Source: Microlunatus phosphovorus NM-1 (GTDB taxonomy: Bacteria > Actinomycetota > Actinomycetes > Propionibacteriales > Propionibacteriaceae). From it: 64,000 nt of DNA. The translations under genes and the position numbers were made by a program. Position 1 is the first letter of the stretch, and each line of letters opens with the position of its first letter. The stretch is from assembly GCF_000270245.1 (NCBI RefSeq), contig NC_015635.1, positions 1-64,000 of the forward strand, in the 5' to 3' direction. Positions 22,754 to 30,289 of the stretch are shown piece by piece. Under the pieces are notes generated by a model. That model searched no databases and was not told the DNA's origin. It was given only the letters and a program-made list of their open reading frames with translations.

Positions 22754-22858
22754 GCTTGTTGAGAGCTATCCGAGAGGCCAGTCAATGTTTCGATTTGGGC
22801 CAGTCCCCAGTGATCGACTAAGGTTGGCGATCGCGCCGAGATGCACCGGAGCACCCTC

Positions 22859-22932
22859 GGGCCTATAGCTCAGTCGGTTAGAGCGCTGCCCTGATAAGGC
22901 AGAGGTCAGTGGTTCAAGTCCACTTAGGCCCA
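22859..22932 (+). tRNA. tRNA-Ile (anticodon GAU)
   Basis: The 74-nt cloverleaf has a GGGCCTA/TAGGCCC acceptor stem, D-arm AGCTCAGTCGGTTAGAGCG, anticodon loop CTGATAA (GAT at 22892-22894) and T-arm with GGTTCAAGTCC. The CCA end is not fully encoded (ACC then G). It is in the usual actinobacterial place after gyrA. The 3' 44 nt form one end of a genomic island. Confidence 0.97.
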
Positions 22933-22934
22933 CC
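22891..22934 (+). repeat. Island attachment-type repeat, tRNA copy
   Basis: 44 bp from the anticodon loop through the tRNA-Ile 3' end, identical to 30092-30135. Sequence conservation ends exactly at both borders (C versus T upstream, G versus C downstream). Confidence 0.85.
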
Positions 22935-23279
22935 GTATATCTCCTGGTCAGAAGCACTTTCCGAACCTTGGAGGGTGGCTCCTGTTGTCCCAAGAAGCAG
23001 CGAAAGGCAGCAGAACTGGTCGCTGGGCAACGCGTGCATGTGATTTGGGCCGGTGGTGTGTTGCCTGCTGATGTGCAGTCGGCTGCGGCCCTGGATGTTA
23101 TTGCACGTGCGAGGCGGGACGTAGCTCGCTCGATCCTGCGCGGGCAGGTGCTCTATGGCTGATCACCGCCTTCCCGGACACCGTGGTCGGGAGCGACTTG
23201 GCGTGGATGATCAGCGGCGCGATCATGAGTGCGATCACGGGCTTGTCGACCTCGGCGGCGGGGACCTAGCCTGCTTGCT
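22935..23279. other. Island left-end gap with possible gene remnants
   Basis: A short frame (22968-23162, plus) encodes 64 residues with a hydrophilic helical end (AALDVIARARRDVARSIL). A second frame from about 23160 reads ITAFPDTVVGSDLAWMISG then stops before the transporter. Neither is recognised and neither has a convincing ribosome binding site. They may be remnants of lost island genes. Otherwise I see nothing here. Confidence 0.3.
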
Positions 23280-24005
23280 GTGACTACGGACTCGGCGTGG
23301 CCAGCGCATCCCCAGGAGCCCCATCGGCCAGGTATCGAGCAGCGGCTCAACTGGTTGCGGGCAGGCGTGCTAGGCGCGAACGACGGCATCGTGTCCACGG
23401 CGGCCGTGGTGGTCGGAGTCGCCGGCGGCACGGTGGAGCAGACACCGGTGCTGCTGGCGGGCACCGCGGCGCTGGTCGGCGGCGCGATCTCGATGGCGCT
23501 CGGTGAGTACGTGTCGGTATCGAGCCAGCGAGACAGTGAGCGGGCCATGATCGCAAAGGAACGACGCGAGCTCGCCGACGATCCGGGCGCCGAGTTCGAC
23601 GAGCTGGTCGGTCTCTACCGCGAGCAGGGTTTGAGCGAGTCGACGGCGCAACTCGTGGCGACCGAGCTGACGGCGACGGACGCGTTGCGCGCGCACCTGT
23701 CGATGGAGCTGAACATCGATCAAGACGACGTCGTCAGCCCGTGGCATGCCGCGCTGGCGTCTGCGGTCGCCTTCACCGTTGGTGCTCTGCTGCCGCTGGC
23801 CACCATCCTGCTGGCGCCGCCGCAGATCCGGCTGATCCTCACCGTTTTGGCGGTGATGGTGGCGCTGGCTATCACCGGTTGGATTGCCGCGTGGATCGGC
23901 GGCGCTCGGCCGGTGGCCGCGGTCGTGCGCACCCTCATCGGTGGTGTACTCGCTCTTGCAGCCACCTACTTGATCGGCACGCTGTTAGGCACCACGGTGG
24001 GGTGA
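23280..24005 (+). CDS. VIT1/CCC1 family metal (Fe2+/Mn2+) transporter
   Basis: The 241-residue product starts at GTG 23280; the open frame begins at 23229, but the upstream residues are Arg-rich and unlike the family. VIT/CCC1 proteins export or sequester Fe2+ or Mn2+ by proton exchange. It shows the family pattern: first helix with LRAGVLGANDGIVSTAA (key Asp/Asn), second with AGGAISMALGEYVSVSSQRDSE, a cytosolic metal-binding helical hairpin rich in Glu (about 85-140), and three C-terminal helices. Its 3' end overlaps the convergent apbE gene by 40 nt. Metal handling fits an island with a ferric-reductase-like chain. Confidence 0.9.
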   Translation: MTTDSAWPAHPQEPHRPGIEQRLNWLRAGVLGANDGIVSTAAVVVGVAGGTVEQTPVLLAGTAALVGGAISMALGEYVSVSSQRDSERAMIAKERRELADDPGAEFDELVGLYREQGLSESTAQLVATELTATDALRAHLSMELNIDQDDVVSPWHAALASAVAFTVGALLPLATILLAPPQIRLILTVLAVMVALAITGWIAAWIGGARPVAAVVRTLIGGVLALAATYLIGTLLGTTVG

Positions 24006-24820
24006 TCCTTCGGCTCGGACCCGTGCGGCCCTCGCCGTCGCCGGCCGTCCACCGTGTTCGTGCTGCCGTCTGACCACACCACCAAGGCGCTGGTCAGAGG
24101 TCGACTACCGAGCCAGTCGACCGCGCGCTCCCCCAGCACATACGCCGCCGTCGCGTCGATGTCGGCCCACGTGAGGTCGGGGGCGACCACTGTCACGGAC
24201 GCGGGCCCCTGCGCGACCCCGCCGGTTCGGGGGTCGAGCAGGTGCTCGCCTCGCTGGGCCGTGCCCGAGGTCGCCACGGCAGCTGTCCGTACGGGCACTA
24301 CGGCGAGCACGCGGCTGGGGTCGCGCGGATCCTCGATCCCGATCCGCCAGGCCGGACGGTCGGGGGCGACGACTCGACACACCATGTCGCCGCCGGCTGA
24401 GAGGCAGAAGTCGGTGTCGGGGACCGCGGCGAGGTGCCTCGAGGCCCGTTGCACCGCCCAGCCCTTGACCACGCCGCTGGGATCGAGGCGACGGCCACCC
24501 GCGCCGTCCGGCAGCATGATCGAGAAGGCGCCGTCGGACTCCGCCTCGGCCCGGCGGCCGAGGCCGAGCACCTCGACGACCTCGACCGGGCAGTCCGCGA
24601 GCTCGATCTCGCCTCTGGCCAGCCGGCTCACGTAGGAGTCGGATCGGTAGGTGCTGAAGACCCGGTCGACCTCGGTCAACTCGGCCCTCACCGCGGTCCA
24701 GGCGGTTCGAGCGGCCGACGAGTACGCGCCGGGTCCACGCAGCGCCAGGCTGATCGGCATGCCCATCACGTGCTCGACGAAGCGCCGGACCTCGAGGGTG
24801 GGTGCGGCCGGGGTGTCCAT
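23966..24820 (-). CDS. apbE: FAD:protein FMN transferase (ApbE)
   Basis: ApbE covalently attaches FMN from FAD to Thr/Ser in extracytosolic proteins. The 284-residue product has the family blocks: MGMPISLAL near the N-terminus, FSTYRSDSYVSRL, the substrate loop DPSGVVKGWAV, SAGGD, and HLLDPRTG...SVTVVAPDLTWAD. It shows no evident signal peptide or lipobox, as in several actinobacterial ApbE proteins. It is the last gene of a minus-strand operon, two nt after the FMN-binding protein, which carries a matching SGAT target site and is the obvious substrate. Confidence 0.93.
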   Translation of the reverse strand: MDTPAAPTLEVRRFVEHVMGMPISLALRGPGAYSSAARTAWTAVRAELTEVDRVFSTYRSDSYVSRLARGEIELADCPVEVVEVLGLGRRAEAESDGAFSIMLPDGAGGRRLDPSGVVKGWAVQRASRHLAAVPDTDFCLSAGGDMVCRVVAPDRPAWRIGIEDPRDPSRVLAVVPVRTAAVATSGTAQRGEHLLDPRTGGVAQGPASVTVVAPDLTWADIDATAAYVLGERAVDWLGSRPLTSALVVWSDGSTNTVDGRRRRGPHGSEPKDHPTVVPNSVPIK

Positions 24821-24822
24821 AG

Positions 24823-25377
24823 TCAGATTCCCGCCTTGTCGAGGGCGGACTGCAACGACTGGACATAGCCGTCGCTGGTCACAGTGGCGCCGCTGACCAT
24901 ATCGATGGCCGCGCTCTGCTGCGACAGGGTCTCCTGTACCAGGGTCGGGATGGCGTACGCGTTGATCTCCTCGTCACGGTGGTTGCCGTCCGGGTACTGC
25001 ACCACGTCGACTTTGGTGATCTTGCTGCCGGCCACGGTGATCTCGACCTGGACCGGTCCCCAGCGGGTCTGGGCGACCGATCCGGTGTAGGTCCCGCTGG
25101 CCGAGGTGTCGTTGCTCTTCGAATCGGAGCTGTCCGAGCTCGAGTTGCTGGGACTCGGGCTGGGCGTCGCTCCGGACTCGTCGGAGCCCGAGCCTCCCGA
25201 TCCGCTGCCGGAGCCGGAGCCCGTCGACCCGCCGCTGCCCGGCGAGGAAGAGGAGGTCGACGGGGCGGAGGCGGTGGGTGCCGTCGCCGCCTCGGTCTGG
25301 TTTCGCGAGGTGTGGTAGCCGAACAGCAGCACGACGATGGTCACCGTCGAGGCCAGCCAAAGGACGATGCGTCTCAT
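24823..25377 (-). CDS. Membrane-anchored FMN-binding domain protein (flavinylation target)
   Basis: The 184-residue product starts at ATG 25377, 4 nt after the flavocytochrome stop; the open frame runs to 25638, but that part is antisense-like. One N-terminal membrane helix (about residues 4-20), a ~60-residue Ser/Gly/Pro-rich flexible linker, then an FMN_bind domain (about 95-184: GTYTGSVAQTRWGPVQVEI, GNHRDEEINAYAIPTL). The site VSGATVTSDGY matches the covalent FMN site D/V-x-S-G-A-T-x-T/S, where the Thr is flavinylated by ApbE. It should shuttle electrons outside the membrane. Confidence 0.92.
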   Translation of the reverse strand: MRRIVLWLASTVTIVVLLFGYHTSRNQTEAATAPTASAPSTSSSSPGSGGSTGSGSGSGSGGSGSDESGATPSPSPSNSSSDSSDSKSNDTSASGTYTGSVAQTRWGPVQVEITVAGSKITKVDVVQYPDGNHRDEEINAYAIPTLVQETLSQQSAAIDMVSGATVTSDGYVQSLQSALDKAGI

Positions 25378-25381
25378 GGGG

Positions 25382-26827
25382 TCACCAACCGAAGCTCTCT
25401 GTGTGGATGCGGTCGCCCGGTACGCCGGCGGCGCGGCACAGCTTGACGACCCGTGCGGTCCACGGCGTGGGTCCGCAAACGAAGACGTCCCGCTCCGCCA
25501 GATCCGGCACCCATGCCCGGAGCACCTCGTCCTCAGGTCCGGTGGCCAGCGGGCCGAGCACCGAGGTCGCGTTGGTCCGGCGACCCGGCAGGAAGGCCAC
25601 CTGCAGGCCACGTTCGGTCGCGAGGACGCCGAGCTCATCGGTGAACAAGGGCTCGTCCCGGTAACGCTGGATGAGGGCGGCGTCGCCCGGGGCGTAGTCC
25701 AGACCCTCGGCGAGCGCCCGCAGCGGGGTGATACCGACCCCAGCGCCGATCATCAGCACCCGGCGGCTGTGACGGGCGCGTTCGCCCAGCCGGCCGTACG
25801 GGCCCTCGAAGGTGACCTTCGTGCCGGGCGGCACGGCGGCCATCCGCCGGCTGCCGTCACCGACCAGACGCGCGGTCAGCCGGATGCTGTGGCCGTCGGG
25901 AGCGGCGGAGAGCGAGTACGGGTTGGACCGGGTCCAGCCGGCTCCGCTGAGGAACCGCACGTTGAGGAACTGGCCGGCCTCCAGTGGCAGCGCATCGAGC
26001 CGTCGGCCGGTCAGGTAGACCGACACTACGTCGCTGGACTCGGGCACGACCGACGTGACCCGGAGCTGGTGCCGGGTGCTGCGGATCAGGGGCAGAGCGA
26101 CTCTCCAGACCAGCACGGCGACGGCCGTGACGGCCCACAGCGCCCACCAGTAGATCGTGGCCGTGCGGGACTGCAGGAACTCCTGGCCCGTCCAGAGCTG
26201 ATGGGGCAGGGCCAGACCCACGCCCAGGTAGGCGTAGAGGTGCAGCAGGTGCCACGACTCGTACCGCAGGCGCCGGCGGGCGGCGCGCAGGCTGGTTACC
26301 ACCACCATCACCAGGCACACAGTGCCGGCGGCCGCGAGCAGCATGCCGCCGTAAGTGGTCACCAGGTCCCAGGTGGTCGAGAGCACCGCGGACCACTGGC
26401 CAGCGGCGTAACCGCCGATGATCACGACGACGTGGGTGACCATCAGGCTGAAGGACGTGAAGCCGACCACCCGGTGGATGCGGACGAGCCGGTCCCGGCC
26501 GTACGCGTTCTCCAGCCACGGCAACCTGGCCATCAGCAGCACCTGCACCAGGAGCAGCTGGGCCGACCACAGACCGGCGATACGGCCCACCGACATCAGC
26601 GCGGTCGCCCAACCGCCAAGGTCGCTGATCCCGCCGTCGGCGACCCACCAGTAGGTGACCAGCAGCAGCCCCAGCCACAGCAGCAGCCCGGCGACCAGCC
26701 GCGAGGTGTTGTCGCGCCGTGCCCGGTGACCGGGCCGGAGCCTCCGGCTGGAGTCCCTGCTCGAGTCGTCGACGGCTCCCCAGCCGGTCGCGTAGCCCGT
26801 CCGGGCCGTCGTCACCGCGCCGCTCAT
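25382..26827 (-). CDS. Ferric reductase-like transmembrane flavocytochrome with FAD/NAD(P) reductase domain
   Basis: The 481-residue product combines a ferric-reductase-like membrane domain (about six helices, residues 45-240) with a ferredoxin-NADP reductase-type module (250-481). Candidate haem His ligands are in RIHRVVGF, VTHVVV and ESWHLLHL. The flavin motif is RSNPYSLSAAP, and nucleotide binding is MIGAGVGITPLRAL with C-terminal FVCGPTPW and a final aromatic Trp. It would move electrons from cytosolic NAD(P)H across the membrane to the FMN-binding protein encoded next. Its start overlaps the preceding gene by 4 nt (ATGA). Confidence 0.9.
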   Translation of the reverse strand: MSGAVTTARTGYATGWGAVDDSSRDSSRRLRPGHRARRDNTSRLVAGLLLWLGLLLVTYWWVADGGISDLGGWATALMSVGRIAGLWSAQLLLVQVLLMARLPWLENAYGRDRLVRIHRVVGFTSFSLMVTHVVVIIGGYAAGQWSAVLSTTWDLVTTYGGMLLAAAGTVCLVMVVVTSLRAARRRLRYESWHLLHLYAYLGVGLALPHQLWTGQEFLQSRTATIYWWALWAVTAVAVLVWRVALPLIRSTRHQLRVTSVVPESSDVVSVYLTGRRLDALPLEAGQFLNVRFLSGAGWTRSNPYSLSAAPDGHSIRLTARLVGDGSRRMAAVPPGTKVTFEGPYGRLGERARHSRRVLMIGAGVGITPLRALAEGLDYAPGDAALIQRYRDEPLFTDELGVLATERGLQVAFLPGRRTNATSVLGPLATGPEDEVLRAWVPDLAERDVFVCGPTPWTARVVKLCRAAGVPGDRIHTESFGW

Positions 26828-27324
26828 CGGGCGCCGCCCTGCGTGCTCGGGTTGCTCTCGTCGGTCACGTTACCGTCGTCGATGCCGCCGCTGAGCTGCC
26901 CGTGGTCGCCGCGCTGCCCGTCGCCTTCGGGGCCGGTCCGGTCGCCGTGGTGGCGCGCGCCCGGGCCGTCGCCGGCACGGCCGCCATCGGCCCCACCGTC
27001 GTCGGGTGTTCGAGGCTGGGAGCCGCCGCCGTGGTCGGCTGCTGGGGCCGCCGTGCCTTCCGGGTGCACCAGCGCCCGCAGCTGGTCGCCCCACGCCACC
27101 CACGCGCCAGACAGCAGCATCACCAGGAGCGCGAGCAGGGCGACCAGGGCCGCGCGAGGGCCGCGGCGGCGCCGGTCGCGCTCGTCTTGGTTCGCTGACG
27201 CGGCAACGGTCACCGGCGCGGGATCGGCCAGAGCGGTCAGGGCTTGCAGCCCGGACGTGCCCGGGGATGCCGGGCCGCTCGGTGGCTCCCAGCGTGAACC
27301 GCTGTGCGGGGGGGCGTCGTTCAC
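26824..27324 (-). CDS. Single-pass membrane protein, first gene of the flavin electron-transfer operon
   Basis: The 166-residue product starts at GTG 27324 with a strong AAAGGAGA; the open frame extends to 27945 but antisense to DUF2231. About 50 cytosolic residues, one membrane helix (about 55-77, RAALVALLALLVMLLSGAWVA), then an outer segment of ~90 residues very rich in Gly/Asp/His/Arg (DGGADGGRAGDGPGARHHGD). The His/Asp-rich tail might bind metal, an inference only. No family recognised. Coupled to the flavocytochrome. Confidence 0.75.
   Translation of the reverse strand: MNDAPPHSGSRWEPPSGPASPGTSGLQALTALADPAPVTVAASANQDERDRRRRGPRAALVALLALLVMLLSGAWVAWGDQLRALVHPEGTAAPAADHGGGSQPRTPDDGGADGGRAGDGPGARHHGDRTGPEGDGQRGDHGQLSGGIDDGNVTDESNPSTQGGAR
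27092..27124 (-). other. Encoded membrane helix of the operon's first protein
   Basis: This interval encodes the central part of the hydrophobic helix that anchors the 26824-27324 product. It is listed to mark the boundary between its cytosolic and outer parts and is not a separate gene. Confidence 0.4.
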
Positions 27325-27510
27325 GGGTACGTCTCCTTTCCTCGTTAGCCCATCCTGCGGAGACGAAGTCAGAGGATTCTCAGAGCAGCTTGTGGAGAGC
27401 CTGTGGGCCAGCGCAGCGCAGGCTGTACCGACGGAGGCCGTCCACAGAAACGTCCAAGAAATGCCGTGCAGGTTGACCTGAGAGAGAGAGTCGACCCAGG
27501 AGTGTCTTCC

Positions 27511-27981
27511 ATGTACATCACCGTGTTCGGACTCCCCGTCCACCCGCTCATCGTGCACGCCACCGTCGTCGTCGTGCCGGTCGCGGCGCTGACGGTACTG
27601 CTGAGTGTGCTGTGGAGCCGTTTCCGGGATTGGATCGGTGTCGGCGTGCTGGTGTTGCCGGCGCTGACCTTGATCCTGGTGCCTCTGACGACCCAGTCGG
27701 GCGAGCAGCTGGAGCACAAGTTGAGCCACTCGGCGTTGATCGAGCGCCACGCCCACTTGGCCGACAGCCTGCTGCCCTGGGTGATCGCGTTGCTCGTCGG
27801 GGCGGCCGGTGCGTACCTGTGGCGCCCCGGCGCGCCGAGGATCACCCGTGGCCGGGTGATGCCGACCTGGCTGCGCATCGTGGTGCTGCTGGTGGTCGTC
27901 GTGGCGGCAGCGGGCACACTGGTCGACGTGGTCTTGATCGGACACAGTGGCGCCGCGGCCGCCTGGTCAGACGTCGGCTGA
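27511..27981 (+). CDS. DUF2231-like small membrane protein
   Basis: The 156-residue product starts at ATG 27511 (CCAGGAG upstream). Four hydrophobic helices. The N-terminal block FGLPVHPLIVHATVVVVPVAAL matches the DUF2231 hallmark (G-x-P-x-H-P-x-x-V-H). Later His residues occur in EHKLSHSALIERHAHLADSL and near the C-terminus (LIGHSG), so haem or metal binding is possible. Related proteins often sit with cytochrome or redox genes. The response regulator starts 3 nt downstream, so the three genes form an operon divergent from the flavin operon. Confidence 0.85.
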   Translation: MYITVFGLPVHPLIVHATVVVVPVAALTVLLSVLWSRFRDWIGVGVLVLPALTLILVPLTTQSGEQLEHKLSHSALIERHAHLADSLLPWVIALLVGAAGAYLWRPGAPRITRGRVMPTWLRIVVLLVVVVAAAGTLVDVVLIGHSGAAAAWSDVG

Positions 27982-27984
27982 GCC

Positions 27985-28671
27985 ATGGGCGTCGTGAACT
28001 CGGGGTCGACGCCGCCGCAGCAGGTACTCGTGGTTGAGGACGACCCACAGCTGTGCGGGATGCTGGCCGACCTGCTGGAGCTGGAGGGTTACCGGGTTGA
28101 GGTCGCCCGTGACGGCCAGCGCGGACTCCATCTCGGCTTGAGCGGACGATTCGACGCCATCGTGCTCGACCGCGGTCTGCCGGCGATCGACGGACTAGAT
28201 CTGCTGTCCCGGCTGAGGTCTCGTGGGGTCGAGACACCGGTGTTGATCTTGTCAGCGCTCGGCCTCGCCGCCGACCGGGTGGACGGCCTCGACGCCGGGG
28301 CGGAGGACTATCTGTCCAAGCCCTTCGACGTAGACGAGCTGCTCGCCCGGATCCGGGCGCTGCTGCGGCGACATGTCGACCGGGCCGAAGAGCTCGCGCT
28401 GCCGCAGGGAAGGTTGCTCATCCAGTCCCGGATCGCGATCGGCGACGACGGGCAACAGGTGACTCTGTCAGAGCGCGAGCTAGCCCTGCTGGTGCTCCTG
28501 GCTCGTCGACCCCGCCAGGTCTTCGACCGTGAGGACCTGCGCGAGCTCGTCTTCACCGACGCCGCCGAGGACGGCGTCGTGGACACCTACGTGCACTACC
28601 TGCGGCGCAAGCTCGGCCGAGGAATCATCCGTACGGTCCGTGGCGTCGGCTACCAGCTGGGATCGCGATGA
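27985..28671 (+). CDS. OmpR/PhoB-family response regulator
   Basis: The 228-residue product has a receiver domain (about 13-125) with acidic pocket VVEDD, phospho-acceptor Asp in IVLDRGLP, and LSKPFDVDELLARI. A winged-helix DNA-binding domain follows (140-228), ending RTVRGVGYQLG. Its end overlaps the kinase start by 4 nt. It probably controls the redox genes of the island. Confidence 0.93.
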   Translation: MGVVNSGSTPPQQVLVVEDDPQLCGMLADLLELEGYRVEVARDGQRGLHLGLSGRFDAIVLDRGLPAIDGLDLLSRLRSRGVETPVLILSALGLAADRVDGLDAGAEDYLSKPFDVDELLARIRALLRRHVDRAEELALPQGRLLIQSRIAIGDDGQQVTLSERELALLVLLARRPRQVFDREDLRELVFTDAAEDGVVDTYVHYLRRKLGRGIIRTVRGVGYQLGSR

Positions 28672-29957
28672 AGCGCCTTCGGGGCCGAGGTCTCGCGGCC
28701 ACTGACCAGGACCTGGTCGGCCGAGCGAGCTGGCGCCTCGGTCTGCAGATCGGTGCGTTGTTCCTCGTCTGCCTGATGGTGGTGGCCGCCGTGCTGGTGG
28801 TCACCGTGCTGCGCAGCCAGCACGCGCAGACACGGCAGCTGCTCGACAACGCGATTTCGACCAGTCACGGCAACGGGCGCGGCCATGACGCCGACGACTC
28901 CGCGCCGCTCGGCGGGGTGCAGGTGGCCGTGGCCGACCCCAACGGCTACCGAGTGTCGTCCCAGATGCCGAGCGGTCTGCCGGACACCCAGGTGATGGCG
29001 CAAGTGCGCGAGTCCGGGGTCACGGATCAGCGAACCGTCGAGATCGACGGCCGTCGGTACGCGGTACGCACGGCCCAGCACGGGGACGACACCGCCCAGG
29101 CGGTGCTGGACCTCGCAGACCAGGAGGCCGAGGTGATGCGCCTGCTTCGCGCAATCGCCCTGGCGGGCGGTGTCGGTTTGCTGCTGGCGGTCCTCGGCTC
29201 GGCCTGGCTGTCCCGGCGTGCCGTCCGGCCGATGGCCCAGGCGCTGACCCTGCAGCGTCGGTTCGTGGCCGACGCCGGCCACGAGCTGAGGACTCCGCTG
29301 ACCCTGCTCAGCACCCGGGCCCAGCTGATGGCGCGCCGCGTACGCCACGCAACCTACGCCTCAGCCACCACGGTCCCCGGGCTGGCAACGGCGGTAAACA
29401 CCGACGCGGCCGGACTGGTCGAGGACGCGGCCAACCTGACCTCGATCCTGGAGGACCTGTTGGCCGCGTCCGACCTCCGGCAGGTCGTGACGGGAGCCAC
29501 CGATGTCGCCGCGCTGACGCGGGAGGCGGTCGCCGCCGCCCAGGCCTACGCGGACGAACGACGTATCCGCCTGCTCACTGATGCGCCGGAGCCGGCGGTG
29601 ATTCCGGCAGCCAATCGCTCCGGGCTCTATCGCGCACTGACCGCGCTCATCGACAACGCCTTGGGACATGCCAGCGCCGAGGTTGGCATCACCGTGATCG
29701 CAGACCCTGAGCGGGTCGTGATCGAGGTCGTCGATGACGGCCCCGGCATTTCCAAGGACGCGGCGCCGAATCTCTTCCTCCGCTTCGCGAGTAGCCGCGA
29801 CGAGACCGGCACCGACCGGCCTCGCCACTACGGCCTGGGGCTGGCCCTGGTCGACGAGATCATCCGTGCGCACCGCGGCACGATCGCGGCTGGAAATCGT
29901 CCGGGTGGTGGGGCGGTGTTCACCATTGTCCTGCCGCGGTTCGAGCTGCACACCTGA
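28668..29957 (+). CDS. Sensor histidine kinase
   Basis: The 429-residue membrane kinase is partner of the preceding regulator. Membrane helices lie at about 22-50 and 158-182 and flank an outer sensor region of ~105 residues with few Cys. The H-box is FVADAGHELRTPLTLL (His near 205), followed by the catalytic domain with N-box ALIDNALGHA, G1 DDGPGI and G2 YGLGLALV. A canonical HAMP domain is short or absent. The signal is unknown; redox or metal stress fits the island cargo. Confidence 0.92.
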   Translation: MKRLRGRGLAATDQDLVGRASWRLGLQIGALFLVCLMVVAAVLVVTVLRSQHAQTRQLLDNAISTSHGNGRGHDADDSAPLGGVQVAVADPNGYRVSSQMPSGLPDTQVMAQVRESGVTDQRTVEIDGRRYAVRTAQHGDDTAQAVLDLADQEAEVMRLLRAIALAGGVGLLLAVLGSAWLSRRAVRPMAQALTLQRRFVADAGHELRTPLTLLSTRAQLMARRVRHATYASATTVPGLATAVNTDAAGLVEDAANLTSILEDLLAASDLRQVVTGATDVAALTREAVAAAQAYADERRIRLLTDAPEPAVIPAANRSGLYRALTALIDNALGHASAEVGITVIADPERVVIEVVDDGPGISKDAAPNLFLRFASSRDETGTDRPRHYGLGLALVDEIIRAHRGTIAAGNRPGGGAVFTIVLPRFELHT

Positions 29958-30091
29958 TGACCTCGTGCGAGTTGCCCGGGCAGCAGGAAAGCAGCGCGAC
30001 CGGCGCCAAAGGCGGCCCTGACCCTCCCCCGAGTCCCCTGGAACACGCCACCACGTACTGGTCTCGGACTGCGTGGCATCCAGAATCGACT

Positions 30092-30135
30092 CTGATAAGG
30101 CAGAGGTCAGTGGTTCAAGTCCACTTAGGCCCACC
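30092..30135 (+). repeat. Island attachment-type repeat, distal copy
   Basis: Identical over 44 bp to the tRNA-Ile 3' half at 22891-22934, without the 5' half of the tRNA, so it cannot make a tRNA. It marks the right border of the island. The stretch 29958-30289 holds nothing else recognisable. Confidence 0.85.
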
Positions 30136-30289
30136 CAATCGGACGTACTAGAGCCGCTGACATCGGGGAGATGTGGGTTCTGGTACGAGGACGGCGAACG
30201 GCTCAGCGAGCCGGATCGTAGTCTTGCGTCTTCGCAGATCTTGATGCCATGTACGCGCTGGTGGTGACGGGAAGCTCCCTGCGTCGACT

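Larger units (their letters stand above)
22891..30135. mobile_element. tRNA-Ile-anchored genomic island without visible integrase
   Basis: Two identical 44-bp direct repeats derived from the tRNA-Ile 3' half bracket 7.2 kb. Such duplications are the classic mark of tyrosine-recombinase integration into a tRNA gene, with the intact tRNA kept at one end. Cargo: VIT/CCC1-type transporter, ApbE-FMN-binding-flavocytochrome operon, DUF2231 protein and a two-component system. No integrase, excisionase, relaxase or phage gene is visible, so the element is either degenerate, mobilised in trans, or the product of a deletion after integration. Confidence 0.7.

Noticed and set aside
22766-22993. Minus-strand ORF reading VGLSGLEPLTSALS
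   Set aside because: It is a translation of the antisense of tRNA-Ile and is a well-known spurious ORF; the same string recurs at 29361-30134 from the distal repeat.
25337-27481. 714-aa plus-strand ORF
   Set aside because: Antisense to the flavocytochrome and its neighbour, with Gln/Pro/Gly/His-rich shadow composition.
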